A stretch of 64,000 nt of DNA, taken from NCBI RefSeq assembly GCF_023973825.1, contig NC_090123.1, positions 564,001 through 628,000 on the forward strand, in the 5' to 3' direction. Below the pieces are notes generated by a model that was not told the DNA's origin, ran no database searches, and worked only from the letters and a program-made list of their open reading frames with translations. This DNA comes from Plasmodium brasilianum. Lineage: Eukaryota; Apicomplexa; Aconoidasida; Haemosporida; Plasmodiidae. Positions 36,801 through 51,053 of this stretch are shown in pieces. Position 1 is the first letter of the stretch. The number at the start of each line of letters is the position of its first letter. The translations under genes and the position numbers were made by a program.

Positions 36801-36958
36801 TAATTTTATTTTATTTTACTATTTTGAAAAAAATATAAACAATACTTACTAATATTTTATTATTAGACGTCCTGACAAATTTGAAAGATCTATACACCAG
36901 AACTCACCATGTTAAAAGATTGGAAGTCTGCAATCATATTATCAATACTTTTTTATAA
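30832..36958 (+). CDS. HEAT-repeat protein resembling dynein axonemal assembly factor 5 (HEATR2)
   Basis: Eight exons: 30832-31668, 31847-33430, 33681-33886, 34300-34845, 35085-36159, 36363-36495, 36642-36719 and 36867-36958. They keep frame throughout and give 1,516 residues. The protein is almost entirely helical. A HEAT-type stretch opens exon 2 (NHADKVVRVCLIGLFDSC). The segment near the end of exon 2 (NVTEHIPSFISYLLHSF ... LYLIGSYVDPSYYFFFL) resembles the human DNAAF5 segment with HVTQHL..VLRTLF, then GTFVSPEVFLKL. DNAAF5 helps pre-assemble axonemal dynein arms in the cytoplasm. In Plasmodium only male gametes have flagella, so male-gametocyte expression is expected. The protein is nearly twice as long as the human one (855 residues by memory), partly from Asn-rich inserts. 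The alternative is an unrelated HEAT protein. Exon 1 starts at the first ATG; a GTG nine bases upstream is not credible. Confidence 0.7.
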
Positions 36959-38078
36959 CCGACTGGTATTCCCTCCCCAACAGATTAAATCTTCCTCGTT
37001 AATACGTATAAGCACATGTGTATATACGCGTATATATATATATATATATGTATATGTATATATAGTCTACACCTAGGAAGGCCAAGGATACACAAGATGC
37101 TATAGTACAAGCAACCAATGTAAAAGGCTCCACTAATTTTGTATACGTTATGTTTAACATAATATACTAAAAATTGTTGTTTTCCTTTTTACATTTTTTA
37201 TGATTAATACACATCTCTTTATGCTTTACTTTGTATAAGTGCGCTTTAACATTTTATCTTCTTCAGTTATCTTTTTTTTTTTTTTTTTTTTTTCTTACAT
37301 CTTTCTACTTGTATTTTGCTTTCCTTTTTGTTATTATTTCTAGGCATACATACATCTATATTATATACATATGTTTCCTTCTTTGGAATTACAAGGACTA
37401 CATAAACACTGGAAAATAACTACTTAATTTCGTTCTTTGAAAACGTATATTTATGAATACCAAAATATGAGCAATTTATAAGTATAAATGTTTTTGTTGT
37501 ACCTTGAGAAATTAAAAATGTTTAAAATAATATTTTTTTTTTCAACAAAATTAACATAAAATTATTATTATGTAGTGACACAATAAAATAAAGAAAAAAA
37601 TAAAAAATAAAAATTACATATCTATGAACGAATTTACAGATAGTATAAAATGCTTCAAAGTTATATGCAAATGCTCTTCTTCAATTGCATTTTTTTCATC
37701 CTATTAAATAAATTTTAAACCGATATATGTAAAATACATTTTGATGTGAAGTATTTTGTAAAAACAATTCGTCGTTCCTTTAATTTTTTTTTTTTTTTTC
37801 TTTTTTTTTTTGTTATTTTTAATTTTACTTTTATTTCTTTGAATTTGTGACCTTTCAATTAAGCCAAGATGACAAGTTAATATTTATATTTTATCTTTTT
37901 TTGCGAATATGGGATCATGCCTTGAAAAAAAAGAAAAAAATGAATTAAGCATAGTTTAGTTGAACGTAAATCTAGCTATATTATGGTGACAATTTTTTTT
38001 TTTTTTTTATGCCAAAATACAGAAACAAAAAATAAGTAAAATTATATAGCATTTTAAAATAATAATAGATAATTTAGA
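36959..38078. other. intergenic between tandem plus-strand genes
   Basis: No supported gene. Contains (TA)n near 37030-37051 and long T tracts near 37269-37292 and 37787-37811. Confidence 0.6.
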
Positions 38079-40377
38079 ATGCCTAAGTTGATACCTGTTT
38101 ATAATCAAGAAAAATCGCTGAAAGAACAGGATGATAAGGAACTAATTAAACATAGAAATTGGGATTATGCCCATAGTTTGGTAAAATTAAAGAATGAAGA
38201 CGGCATATGTGAAGATATTTATGATAATAAGCCTTACTTGAAGTATAACAAAATTAAATTAACAGGGAAATAGTATTGTCCTGATCGTCCATCTCTGTGT
38301 ATATATTATATAAACGTATACCTATAAGTTCATTTTTACGTATATATGCATATACACATACACATGCGCATATATATACATATACACATACACATGCGCA
38401 TATATATACATATACACATACACATGCGCATATATATACATATACACATACACACATGTACATATATATATATGTATGCACACATTAAACATGGTATATG
38501 TAAAATTTACCTTTACGCTAATGTGTGTGTTATTATTTTTTTTTTTTTACGCCACTGTTCTTTCTTTCCCCGTTTTTAGGAAAAGCAAAAACCTAGTTAA
38601 GAATGAAAAGGGGTTGTGGGTACCAAAAAAGAGAAAATATGTGGAAGATAAAATGGAACAGGATAAAAATAAAAAAACAATAAAAGAAGATATAGGACAT
38701 AAAGAAGATAAAGTCTATAATGGAGAGAAAGGAGGAAAAGCATTACAGGATAACAAAAAATATTATGGACCTAATAAACAAAATAAATCTAGTAGTTATA
38801 GCTCTTCAATTAATTCAGATTATTCAACAAGTTATTACAAAAATAAAAGAAGAAAAAAAAAAAACAAAGAAAAAAAAAGGAGATCTCCCAGTAGTTTATC
38901 TTCATTTGGAGTTAGTAATAGCACGAATTCTGTTAGCGAAAGTATGAGTTTAAAAGACATTTCTTCAAATGCAAATAATTATCGATCGAGTAAAGATTAT
39001 AAAAAGATTACAATAAGTAAAAAAAGTAAAAATTGTAAAAGTAATAAAGATATTGATCAAAAATGGAAAGACAACAAAAATAAAAAAAACAAGTTAATAA
39101 AAAAAATAAAAAAAAAAAGTTCAAGTGGGAAAGATAATACAAGTGACCCCCCAGAAATGACTACTGAAAGTGAAAATTCTGACTTGTCATCTGAAGAATT
39201 AAAAAAAAGGAGAAGGCATTATGTAGATTCGATTGACACAATAAGCAATAAAAATGTGCATCATCATAACACAAGTGATAGCAGCACAGGTGTTCACAAC
39301 GGAAGTAATCGGAACAAAAGTTATAGCAACACGAGTGACGATAACTCAAGTGATGGTAAAGCAAGCGATAAATTATCTTCCTTGGATAGCGACATAAATA
39401 AACAGAAGTATAAGAACAACTCAAAATTTTGGGAAAAGGAAAATAGAAGTCATAAAAGGAAAAAAAAAATTGAAAATGAAAATGTTTATGATAAAAATGT
39501 AACATCTTCAAAGAATAAGCATTCTGCAAAAATAGATGAAATTGGAGATAAAGATAAAAAAATGCAGAAGGGGAAACAAAAGCCTGAGGAAAAAGAATTT
39601 GAAGAAGATTATAAACGTGAACATGACGATGAGAGTGAGCATGAAATTGAAGACATGGACAATGATGAGGACGAAGACGAAGATGAAGGGAAAAAAAGGG
39701 AAAGTAAAAGCAAAATTATAGAAGATAGAAGTGTAGAAAAAGAAAAACGTAAACACAAGCATAGACACCATGGGGAAATTAGAAGAGATATTATCAGGGA
39801 AAGAGAAAAGAGACACAGATTTAAAAGCTATAGATATTATTATAGAACAGATATAAAAAAGGACAAAAAGTACTTAAATGATAGAAAAGATAAGTATAGA
39901 GGGAATGAAAAAGGAAATAAGTCGTATTTATTAAAAAGTGATGAAGAAGAAGATTATAAGCATGATAATAAAAAATATTATAAAGGAGAATCTTATAATC
40001 CCCAAGACAGAAACGATAAAAGATGGAACTATGAAAATAATTATAAACATTTCAGTCATAAAGAAAGATATAACCATTCAGGTAGTAGACATATGCATTC
40101 TAGAAAAACGCAGTTAAGAGATAATTATCATTACGAAACTGTGGAAGATATTAAAGCTAATAATATTACTAATGTTCAAGAAGTGCCTGTAAATAATCGG
40201 GAAGACAGTGCACACATAGAAAACAAAAGTAAAGCAAAAAGCGGAGAATTAATGCGAATAGACGATAATGATGTAAAACATTTAAAAAGAGTTGAAGAAA
40301 TAAACAAAAAGTTTCAGGAAAAATTAGAAGAGGAAAAAACGATGCAATCGTTAGGATTACCTCTTGGTTTTGTTTAA
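38079..40377 (+). CDS. Lys/Ser/Asp-rich low-complexity protein, probably nuclear
   Basis: I do not recognise a named family. Two exons, 38079-38242 and 38580-40377, join in phase 2 (TTGAA-gtataa / tttttag-G) and give 653 residues. The N-terminal 55 residues are ordered in look (MPKLIPVYNQEKSLKEQDDK..NWDYAHSL) and continue across the junction into GLWVPKKRK. Then come long disordered regions: Ser-rich with basic clusters (KKRRSPSSLSSF), a Ser/Asp/Asn region, an acidic run (DNDEDEDEDEG) and a His/Arg/Tyr-rich basic region. The protein ends in a short charged helix and TMQSLGLPLGFV. The ordered ends joined by basic and Ser-rich linkers resemble spliceosome-associated proteins, but that is inference only. 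The intron carries a 30-bp minisatellite. Confidence 0.8.
38345..38455. repeat. 30-bp intronic minisatellite
   Basis: Three to four copies of a 30-bp unit containing catatacacatacacatgcg lie inside the intron 38243-38579. The run creates long Cys/Tyr/His-rich pseudo-ORFs on both strands. Confidence 0.85.
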
Positions 40378-41172
40378 TCTGTCAAGCTAAGTTTGTTTAG
40401 TTTGATCAGTTAAGTTTGTTTACATTATTTATAATTTGTAAAATGTTAAAAATAACATAAAATAAATGAATTAAAAAAAAGTAAAATAAAATAAACAAAA
40501 ATAGCTTATATTGCGGACGACAAAAAGTGCAACTGCTAATTTTTTGGCACATACTTATGCGTGCAATCTTTGTTATTAATTTTGTGTACACATGCATGCA
40601 TGTACATACATGTACATATGTATATAAATACATACATATAAACATATATTCGTATACATACATATATATACACCTACTTACGTGCATATTGTATCACAAA
40701 CAATATGTACATTTTTTTTTACCGAAAAACCTCGTTTCTGGAAAAAAGTGTCATTAAAAAAAAAAATTATTTTAAAACTGCTTAACCGCAATTTTGTTCA
40801 TTAAAAAGAAGCAGATTATATCTAATTACGCGTTATAACGTCGTAACATTTTTTATAAGAATTATTATTGATGAATTCATCAATTGCAGTAGCAGATAAA
40901 TTCAAATGTGCATACAGATAGGTGAAAAAATGTAAACGTACACTTTTTTTTTTTTTTTTTTATAATAATCGTTCCGATTGTACAAATAATACAATATTTT
41001 TATTTATTGTAACACATACACACAATTAGAGTACGCAAATACTAAGCATACACATTGACATTTGATTTTTTTTTTTTTCTCTTTTATATTATTTTAGCAT
41101 ACCCTTGATAATTATTTTTTCACAATAAGGAAAATCATTATGCACACATACGCTCATAATTACACGCATACG

Positions 41173-41210
<38 letters not shown>

Positions 41211-41241
41211 TACCTAAAATTGTGCGAATGTAAACGCCTGT
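40378..41241. other. intergenic between convergent genes
   Basis: 3' flanks of the Lys/Ser-rich gene (plus) and SAHH (minus). (TA)n near 41180-41204 and poly(T) near 40946-40963. No gene seen. Confidence 0.6.
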
Positions 41242-44034
<2,793 letters not shown>

Positions 44035-47000
44035 ATGATAAATTACATTTTAAAATATGTAGTAACAGTAGTTATTATACTTGAACTTTTTCAAAAAAAT
44101 GCAGCAATAAAAATTAGGACATTTCATGATTACTTAAATTTTATCGAACCATCTATTTTAAAAAGCATTTCTAAGTATCAAATAAACACAAATTTTTGTA
44201 TTATAAGAAAAAGGGAGAAATGTAATTATTTAAATCTAAACGACCCCGTGAAAGGAGATTGCACTATTCCCACAGAGGAAGAGAATGCTAATAGGGAGCA
44301 GAAATATTTAGAAGCAAGAAATGTAAATGATGAGATTCAGAACGTTATAAACGGTGAGGAAAAGGGTAAGGAACAGAATGCAGTGGTTGGTGGGGAAGGG
44401 AATGAGCAAAGTAGTAACGAAGAGAACGACGTACACAACGAACGTCCTCATAATATAGGCAATGACAGCATCCCTAGGAACAGTAGCAAGGGAGGTGGTG
44501 AGAGCGGAACTGGTCCTTCTTGCGAAACAGGGAATGGGATAGAAAAAGAGAAAGTGAAAAGGGAATACTTAGATGGTGAAATATTAACTGAAGAGGAAAT
44601 AAATGAGCACATGAAATTTCAACAATGGAGTGACAGATTGCTCCTATCGAAAGAAGAAAGTACTTATTATTACGATATTGAAAATAATTGCGTAAATACA
44701 AAATATTTTGATAAAATAAATCAAGTAAATAGTACGTTTTATAAAAAAGAGTCTATCTTAAAAGACTGTTCAGTAAACTTAATACCTTTTCAAAATAAAA
44801 GAGAAAGTGCAGAAATGTGCCAATCTATGACAAAAGATTTTACAAATGGAAAATTAAGTTATTCCATGTTTCAAGGAGGGATTAAAAGTACCAAGGGCAC
44901 AGATAAAACAAACCCTGTCAATAGTCAACTACTTGATAGCTGTCAAACTTCTAACAGTTACAGTGCTGATAAGAAAGAAATGAATATGGAGAAAGAAGTA
45001 ATTTTAAATAATGAAGAGATAGAGCAGTTATCTGATATTAATTTAAATAAACGAACAAATATTTTTTTCCCCACACAATCCTTATTTAGTTCTGTGTACA
45101 TAGGTAAAGACGCATTTAATGACTTTTTAGAAAAAGGGTTAAATTCAATTAAATTATGTTTAAATAAATATTTACATTATTATTATGAACATAATTTAAA
45201 ATCGAATTTAGAGGATAAAATATTTCTTATGTTCATATTAAGGTATATAAAAAATTATTTATTAAACATTATATATAGAACGTTTCATACAAAATTAATA
45301 AATGAAGTAGAAATTGAAAATGATTCCATTATTTATCCTAATAATAAGAAACTGATAAACAATGAAGTGTACTTAGAATTAGAAGCAGAATATGAAGAAA
45401 TAGTAAACATATTAGAGCATTTTTTTGACAAAATTAGAGATATGTTTAAAATAAATGAGAACGAATTAAGCGACTATTTAGCAAAAAAAAGCGAAATAAT
45501 AAATTATTCCACCCCATATGTATTAAAAAGTAATGAGGAAACCGAGAAACATATTAAAAATATGTGGACATACTTTAATTTTAAAATATTTAACAATGCA
45601 CTTCCAAATTTTAATTTGATTAATTTTTATTGGATAAACGGTAAGGTAGAAAAGTTATTAAATATACCAAATATGAAAACATATAAAATTGTTAATAAAG
45701 ATTTTATGAATCTACCTAGTATTTTATTATGCACTGCTTTGAAGACTTCTCCTCTTTTGTTAAATTATACTATATTAAAAATCATGTATGAGTATAACAG
45801 GCTGTTACAAGTGAACATATTACCATTCAAAGAAATAAAAAATTACAATAAATCAAAAAAATTTGATGAAACAAAGCAGAAAGTTATAAAATATGTACAT
45901 GGAATTGCAGGCTTGTTAGACAATATAGATTTTTATTATTATACACCGTATCTGGGAGACTTAAACTTAACTGACAAGGAATCAGCAAAGTTTTTTTCTT
46001 ATATAAAAGATGTTATTGGAAATAACAGTAAAATGTTTTACAGCCTGGAATATAATAAAGAATTTTCTACTTATAATAACAAAAAAGAGAAAGAAACTAG
46101 CTTTTCTTCTACTCCTTCTATGTCTACTTATGGAGAAAGTTATTTTCATAACAGGAATGTAAATGCGCAAACTAGTTTTAATAATGAAGAGGAGAATGAG
46201 CATGTGCATGACTCCGGACCTGTAGGGGGGGGATCCACCTCGGGGGAGGAGTTACAATGGGAAAATGAGGTCAAAAAGGGAGGATGTGTACCATCGGAAG
46301 GAATAGCGAAAAGGGAAGAGGCTGAAGCTGTAGCTGCCGATGAGCTTGAGACTTCAGAAGAGGCCGAAGATGAGGATGATATAGTTTTCCTCCTTTTGAG
46401 GTCTAAAGTTACGAGCGATATTAATAAGGCAATCCAGATGGCTACGAATGTGCACAAAAAGAAAAATGTGAGCAACTTGTGGGGACATTCATACGATGTA
46501 GTTGATTATAGTGACCCTACTTCTATTTCTCCAGAATTAAGACAAAACAACGAAGACAGAAAAGAGTCCCAAGAAAAAAAGATAATACATGGTAATCTAC
46601 AAGACAAAAATAGTAATATCAAACTTCAACGTTTTAGAATACCACTAAACGAATTTGCTGGATCGCTGTTTTTATGTGATGTTAACAACTCAACGAAACA
46701 TTTAACTCAAGGAATAGAGAAATTAAAAGAATTAAATGAGTTCGATTTAACATATGTACATAACGCATTAGTCCACTGCTGTTTACGATTTCTAAATGAT
46801 AGTGGAAATGAAAATGAAGATGTAGATGCTATGTTGAAAAAATATGAAAAAAGTGAAAAAGTAGAAACGACTAATAATATAATGACATTACAAATGATGG
46901 TAGTTATTGGAGAACTGTTTAGAAATATAAGAAAAATGAGAACAAAGGAAAAATACTTTTTCAAAAGAATTATGCAAACAGATGTTATATCAGATTTATA

Positions 47001-50000
47001 TAAAGACAGTAGTGTTTATGATGAAAATATGAATATTAATAAAATGGACTATGTTATGAAAAATTTGGTAATTCAATATCCTTTAAATAAAAACATGTTA
47101 TTAAATAAAAAAAATAGGGAAGAAATTGCTTATTATTTTTTAAACTATTATACTAAATATATATTTCGTTTTGACTTGCCAAATAATATAGTTATTAAAT
47201 TTACTGATGACATATCAGGGTTAAGTTTTTATGACTATAATTTTGATTATATAACAAATGATGCTGTTATATACATACATAACGATATAAATAGCTCCTT
47301 AATTTTATCTAGAATTATTCTAGATGAGTGCCTAAATATATATGAGAAATACACAACATATATTCATAAATACGGAGGCAATTCAGATGGTTCAACTATT
47401 AAGGAAGCAAAAAGTAAGATAAAGAATTATGGGGAGGGGAACCCGTCCCAAAGACAAGAAGAAAATGCATATAAAAAAAAAGAAAACTGTAGTAAAAAAA
47501 GAGGTGATAAGAATGGAAGCAGTTTAGGTATTGATACAAAACCAAAGATTGATGAGGAGGAAATACTTGAGAATGAGGACGAGCAGGAATGTACGGATAC
47601 GACACAGTATGAGGATTATACTGAAGAAAATATCGATCCTGCAAATGTTGACCTAAACAATGTAAAGGATCTTACTGGAAGCACAAAGAGTATTTCAGAG
47701 AGTAGTTCAGAGAGCAGTGAAGAAAGCGACTCAAGTGATGAAGCAATAGATGACGAAAATGTGGACATATTTAATTACTTAAAAATAAACAAAATTAAGC
47801 AGTTTATTCGATTTTTAATTGAGTATAACGACTGGCCCTTTTTTTTGGATGAAACAACAAACTTAGAGAGCTATTTAAATTCTGAAGAGTTACACATGTT
47901 TAAAAATGTGAAGCATAACAATAGTTTAAGCAATTTTTTTGTGACGTTAAAAAATGGACATATTAGTAAACAAAGGATCATGAATATAATTGAAAATATT
48001 ATAAAAAGAGAAGACTGCAAAAGTGTGTGGACCGATAAAAGAATTCCTATTAAACACATTGCAGCAGCATTGTTTACAAATAACTACATAAATTTGTTTA
48101 AAGTATTTCAAGGAGGTATAAAGGAGTTATTAAAATTAAAACTGAATGAATTAGATTTTATTATGAACAAATGTAAATATGCTTGTGATATTATATATTA
48201 TAAAAGATTAGAAGAAATTAAGTCGTCTAATAATAATTTAATTTTTACTATGTATAATGAAAATTTAAGTTCAATAGAATATTATTTTGATAAATTAAAA
48301 GAAAAAATTATATTAATGAGTTTAATTAAAAATAAAGATATTTTTGGTATTCTCATTAATTTGATATCTGATATTTTTCCAAATAAAACAAAAATTCCAA
48401 GCGAAATAGAAAAGGAATTAAGTGTAAAATCGAAAGATCAAATTAATAAATTAATTTTTTTATATGATAAGGAAAAAAAAAAATGTGGTTATACAACTTC
48501 ATTAAATAGAACAAATGTAACATATAATCTTTTTCACTTTTTTAATAAAGAAATATTTAATAACAAACTAAATAACGTACAAATAGAATTTATAAAAGAT
48601 GATAAAATATTATCCACTCATGCCAATTTTGTGAACACGTTTGAAAACTCCAGAATATTAATTAATGATAATATATTTTCAATTAATATATTGTCCAATG
48701 TTCTACTAAAAGAAATGGCCGAAATATATTACTTTTACAATGATAATAAAATAGAAAGAGAAAATAAGTTATACCTCAAACATAATTTCAAGAGTTCCTA
48801 TTTACCAGTTGTATTTAAATATTCGAAGAGTTTCCAGGGCGTTAAAATTATGCAGCCTTTTGATTTTAACGAGAGGGAGATATATGGCAAAGCCAGAGAA
48901 AGTAGCATTAACAGGGATAACCCATCGAACCTAAATACAGTCAGCAATACGAGCATTGCTAGTAGTAGCGGTGGTACTAAGAGTGATGGTTTTAGCAGCG
49001 GTAGTTATGCCAGCAGTGAAGGCCCCACTTCGGACATGAATAAAATGTCGCAGAGAGAATATTTCGCAGCTGAGAAGGATAAATTTGATATTGAAAACTT
49101 GATTAGCAAAATTGCATCCTATGATCATGATGAAATATTTAAGGAAATTATAGAATTTCGAAAAGCAAAATACAATGACAACATGGAAGTACAGAAGTGT
49201 CTGGAGGAGTACCTGTATACATATGAAAAGATAAATACAGCAAAGTACTTTTCCCCCGATGGGAGCAATCAGAGTGATGAACATAAAGAAAAAGGAGAGG
49301 ACAAAGGCGAAGAAATAGATATGGCTGAAGAAAAAGACATAGGTAATAGAAAAGACACATATAATGGAAAAGACATGATTAAAGGAAACACCATGGGCGA
49401 AGATAAATGTAGTGAGAACGAACAAGATAGGAAAGAAAAACAAAGTTTAGATAATGAACTATTATTTGAACCTAATGATATAAAAAACATTTACCTTAAT
49501 TACATGTATAAATATATAGAATATGTTATTAAAAAAAAAGAGTTTCCAATTACTTTTAACGATGTAAATGAGGATTGGATCAACTGTTTAACTGAATTAG
49601 AAAATCAGAAAATTTTGATGTACTCAACTAAAAATAATAGTGGTCATTTATATGAATTATTAATTAATAGTAATGCTTGTTCATCTAAAAGAGCATTAAG
49701 TATTCTTGAGCAGAGTTTACAAAAAAATAAAAATAACGAATTAACAGAATCAACTATTTCTTGTAGTGAAGATAATGATGCTCTTAAAAATTTCGATGAA
49801 TTTGTTTTATGGATGAATAAAAATAAAAGAAAAAATATTGAAAAATTAGATGAGCAAGCACTGTTAAATGATACTACAACATCTGAAGACATAAAAAAAG
49901 ACATAAAAGAAGTTATAGATAACTATAATACTACTCATGATCCACAAGGAGATAAAAAACTTGATCCTAATAATATTACTATTGATAACATAAAAGATTT

Positions 50001-50097
50001 AATTAAGAAACACAACGTTTCCAAAGAAGATATACAAGCAGCTATGAGTCAGTTGAACATGTCCGATGACTTTGATGTCGATTCGTTGTTTAAATAA
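44035..50097 (+). CDS. giant secreted protein with three degenerate SprT-like modules
   Basis: Single exon, 2,020 residues. It starts with a signal peptide-like segment (MINYILKYVVTVVIILELF) followed by a basic stretch, so secretion or apicoplast import is likely. Three regions share a layout that resembles SprT-like metallopeptidases: A at about 505-595 (WTYFNFKIFNNALPNF ... ILKIMYEYNRLL), B at about 1025-1110 (YFLNYYTKYIFRFDLP ... IILDECLNIYEKY) and C at about 1490-1570 (LFHFFNKEIFNNKL ... VLLKEMAEIYYFY). SprT enzymes have LFxxFNxxxFxxxL and then LLHEMxHxY. Here the zinc-binding histidines are gone, although B and C keep the glutamate. B and C are each followed by a second shared module, at about 1251-1330 and 1822-1900, with FPxxF or WPFF and then NNS. 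Linkers are acidic and Ser/Asn-rich. It is probably non-catalytic; the function is unknown. Confidence 0.85.
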   Translation: MINYILKYVVTVVIILELFQKNAAIKIRTFHDYLNFIEPSILKSISKYQINTNFCIIRKREKCNYLNLNDPVKGDCTIPTEEENANREQKYLEARNVNDEIQNVINGEEKGKEQNAVVGGEGNEQSSNEENDVHNERPHNIGNDSIPRNSSKGGGESGTGPSCETGNGIEKEKVKREYLDGEILTEEEINEHMKFQQWSDRLLLSKEESTYYYDIENNCVNTKYFDKINQVNSTFYKKESILKDCSVNLIPFQNKRESAEMCQSMTKDFTNGKLSYSMFQGGIKSTKGTDKTNPVNSQLLDSCQTSNSYSADKKEMNMEKEVILNNEEIEQLSDINLNKRTNIFFPTQSLFSSVYIGKDAFNDFLEKGLNSIKLCLNKYLHYYYEHNLKSNLEDKIFLMFILRYIKNYLLNIIYRTFHTKLINEVEIENDSIIYPNNKKLINNEVYLELEAEYEEIVNILEHFFDKIRDMFKINENELSDYLAKKSEIINYSTPYVLKSNEETEKHIKNMWTYFNFKIFNNALPNFNLINFYWINGKVEKLLNIPNMKTYKIVNKDFMNLPSILLCTALKTSPLLLNYTILKIMYEYNRLLQVNILPFKEIKNYNKSKKFDETKQKVIKYVHGIAGLLDNIDFYYYTPYLGDLNLTDKESAKFFSYIKDVIGNNSKMFYSLEYNKEFSTYNNKKEKETSFSSTPSMSTYGESYFHNRNVNAQTSFNNEEENEHVHDSGPVGGGSTSGEELQWENEVKKGGCVPSEGIAKREEAEAVAADELETSEEAEDEDDIVFLLLRSKVTSDINKAIQMATNVHKKKNVSNLWGHSYDVVDYSDPTSISPELRQNNEDRKESQEKKIIHGNLQDKNSNIKLQRFRIPLNEFAGSLFLCDVNNSTKHLTQGIEKLKELNEFDLTYVHNALVHCCLRFLNDSGNENEDVDAMLKKYEKSEKVETTNNIMTLQMMVVIGELFRNIRKMRTKEKYFFKRIMQTDVISDLYKDSSVYDENMNINKMDYVMKNLVIQYPLNKNMLLNKKNREEIAYYFLNYYTKYIFRFDLPNNIVIKFTDDISGLSFYDYNFDYITNDAVIYIHNDINSSLILSRIILDECLNIYEKYTTYIHKYGGNSDGSTIKEAKSKIKNYGEGNPSQRQEENAYKKKENCSKKRGDKNGSSLGIDTKPKIDEEEILENEDEQECTDTTQYEDYTEENIDPANVDLNNVKDLTGSTKSISESSSESSEESDSSDEAIDDENVDIFNYLKINKIKQFIRFLIEYNDWPFFLDETTNLESYLNSEELHMFKNVKHNNSLSNFFVTLKNGHISKQRIMNIIENIIKREDCKSVWTDKRIPIKHIAAALFTNNYINLFKVFQGGIKELLKLKLNELDFIMNKCKYACDIIYYKRLEEIKSSNNNLIFTMYNENLSSIEYYFDKLKEKIILMSLIKNKDIFGILINLISDIFPNKTKIPSEIEKELSVKSKDQINKLIFLYDKEKKKCGYTTSLNRTNVTYNLFHFFNKEIFNNKLNNVQIEFIKDDKILSTHANFVNTFENSRILINDNIFSINILSNVLLKEMAEIYYFYNDNKIERENKLYLKHNFKSSYLPVVFKYSKSFQGVKIMQPFDFNEREIYGKARESSINRDNPSNLNTVSNTSIASSSGGTKSDGFSSGSYASSEGPTSDMNKMSQREYFAAEKDKFDIENLISKIASYDHDEIFKEIIEFRKAKYNDNMEVQKCLEEYLYTYEKINTAKYFSPDGSNQSDEHKEKGEDKGEEIDMAEEKDIGNRKDTYNGKDMIKGNTMGEDKCSENEQDRKEKQSLDNELLFEPNDIKNIYLNYMYKYIEYVIKKKEFPITFNDVNEDWINCLTELENQKILMYSTKNNSGHLYELLINSNACSSKRALSILEQSLQKNKNNELTESTISCSEDNDALKNFDEFVLWMNKNKRKNIEKLDEQALLNDTTTSEDIKKDIKEVIDNYNTTHDPQGDKKLDPNNITIDNIKDLIKKHNVSKEDIQAAMSQLNMSDDFDVDSLFK

Positions 50098-50599
50098 ACA
50101 TATAGCACCTTTTCATTTGTGTGCCTTTATATCTATACTTGCTCACCATTTCTTCTATTTTCTCCATTTTTTTGTTAAGTCGAATTATGCGATTGCTTTT
50201 TTTTTTTTTTTTTTTTTTAAACTATTTTCAATAAAGCATAATGCGGTGTCTTTTGGTGCTCATTGTTCTTCGTTCTTGGAGGGACTTGTTTGTAATTTTA
50301 CGCATACATACACACTGGCTTCTATATATATTTATGCTCACTTGTGAACTAATTTTTTTTTTTTTGTATGTTGCATAACATTTGAGGCTTGATTTTTATG
50401 CGTAATAAATTAATATAATCAATTATTTTCCGTGCTTCTCGTGTTTCCATCATATGTAAAAAGTACATCCCCAGACGAACGTGTTGAGAAGAGTGCCATA
50501 AGCATATACATACGTGTTATGTATGTGCATGTACTAATTTTGTTTACACCTCCAAAAATTAAACGACTGTGAAATAGTTTTCATTTCATTTTTATTATC

Positions 50600-50775
50600 A
50601 CTTTATTTTGTTTTTACTTTATTTTGTTTTTACTTTATTTTGTTTTTACTTTATTTTGTTTTTACTTTATTTTGTTTTTACCTTACTTTGTTTTTACTTT
50701 ATTTAGTTTTTACTTTATTTTGTTTTTACTTTATTTTATTTTTACTTTATATTGTTTTTACTTTATTATACTTTT
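50600..50775. repeat. 16-bp tandem repeat
   Basis: About eleven copies of ctttattttgttttta with few substitutions, downstream of the SprT-like gene. The unit is not a multiple of three, and the frames it opens are Phe/Leu/Tyr artefacts. Confidence 0.85.
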
Positions 50776-51053
50776 CATTTTTAGTATTTAAAAAAGGTTT
50801 TTTTAAAAAGTGGATGTCCCATTTTTCCCTTAAACCTTTCCATTGGGTTCATTTAAAATTTCTCCTTATTTGCTGCTTCATTTTTTGTTCCTCTTTTCTT
50901 TCCCCATAAAAATTTATGTTAAAACGATTTTATATTACACATATTTGAGCGAGCATTTTACAAAAAGGGATGATTGTTATTATATATATTTTTACTATAT
51001 TTATGGGTAACAAATTTTTCTTTTTCTTATATTTAAATATTTTAAATATTAGA

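Noticed and set aside
38254..38488. Overlapping Cys/Tyr/Val and His/Thr-rich ORFs on both strands
   Set aside because: Direct translations of the 30-bp intronic minisatellite.
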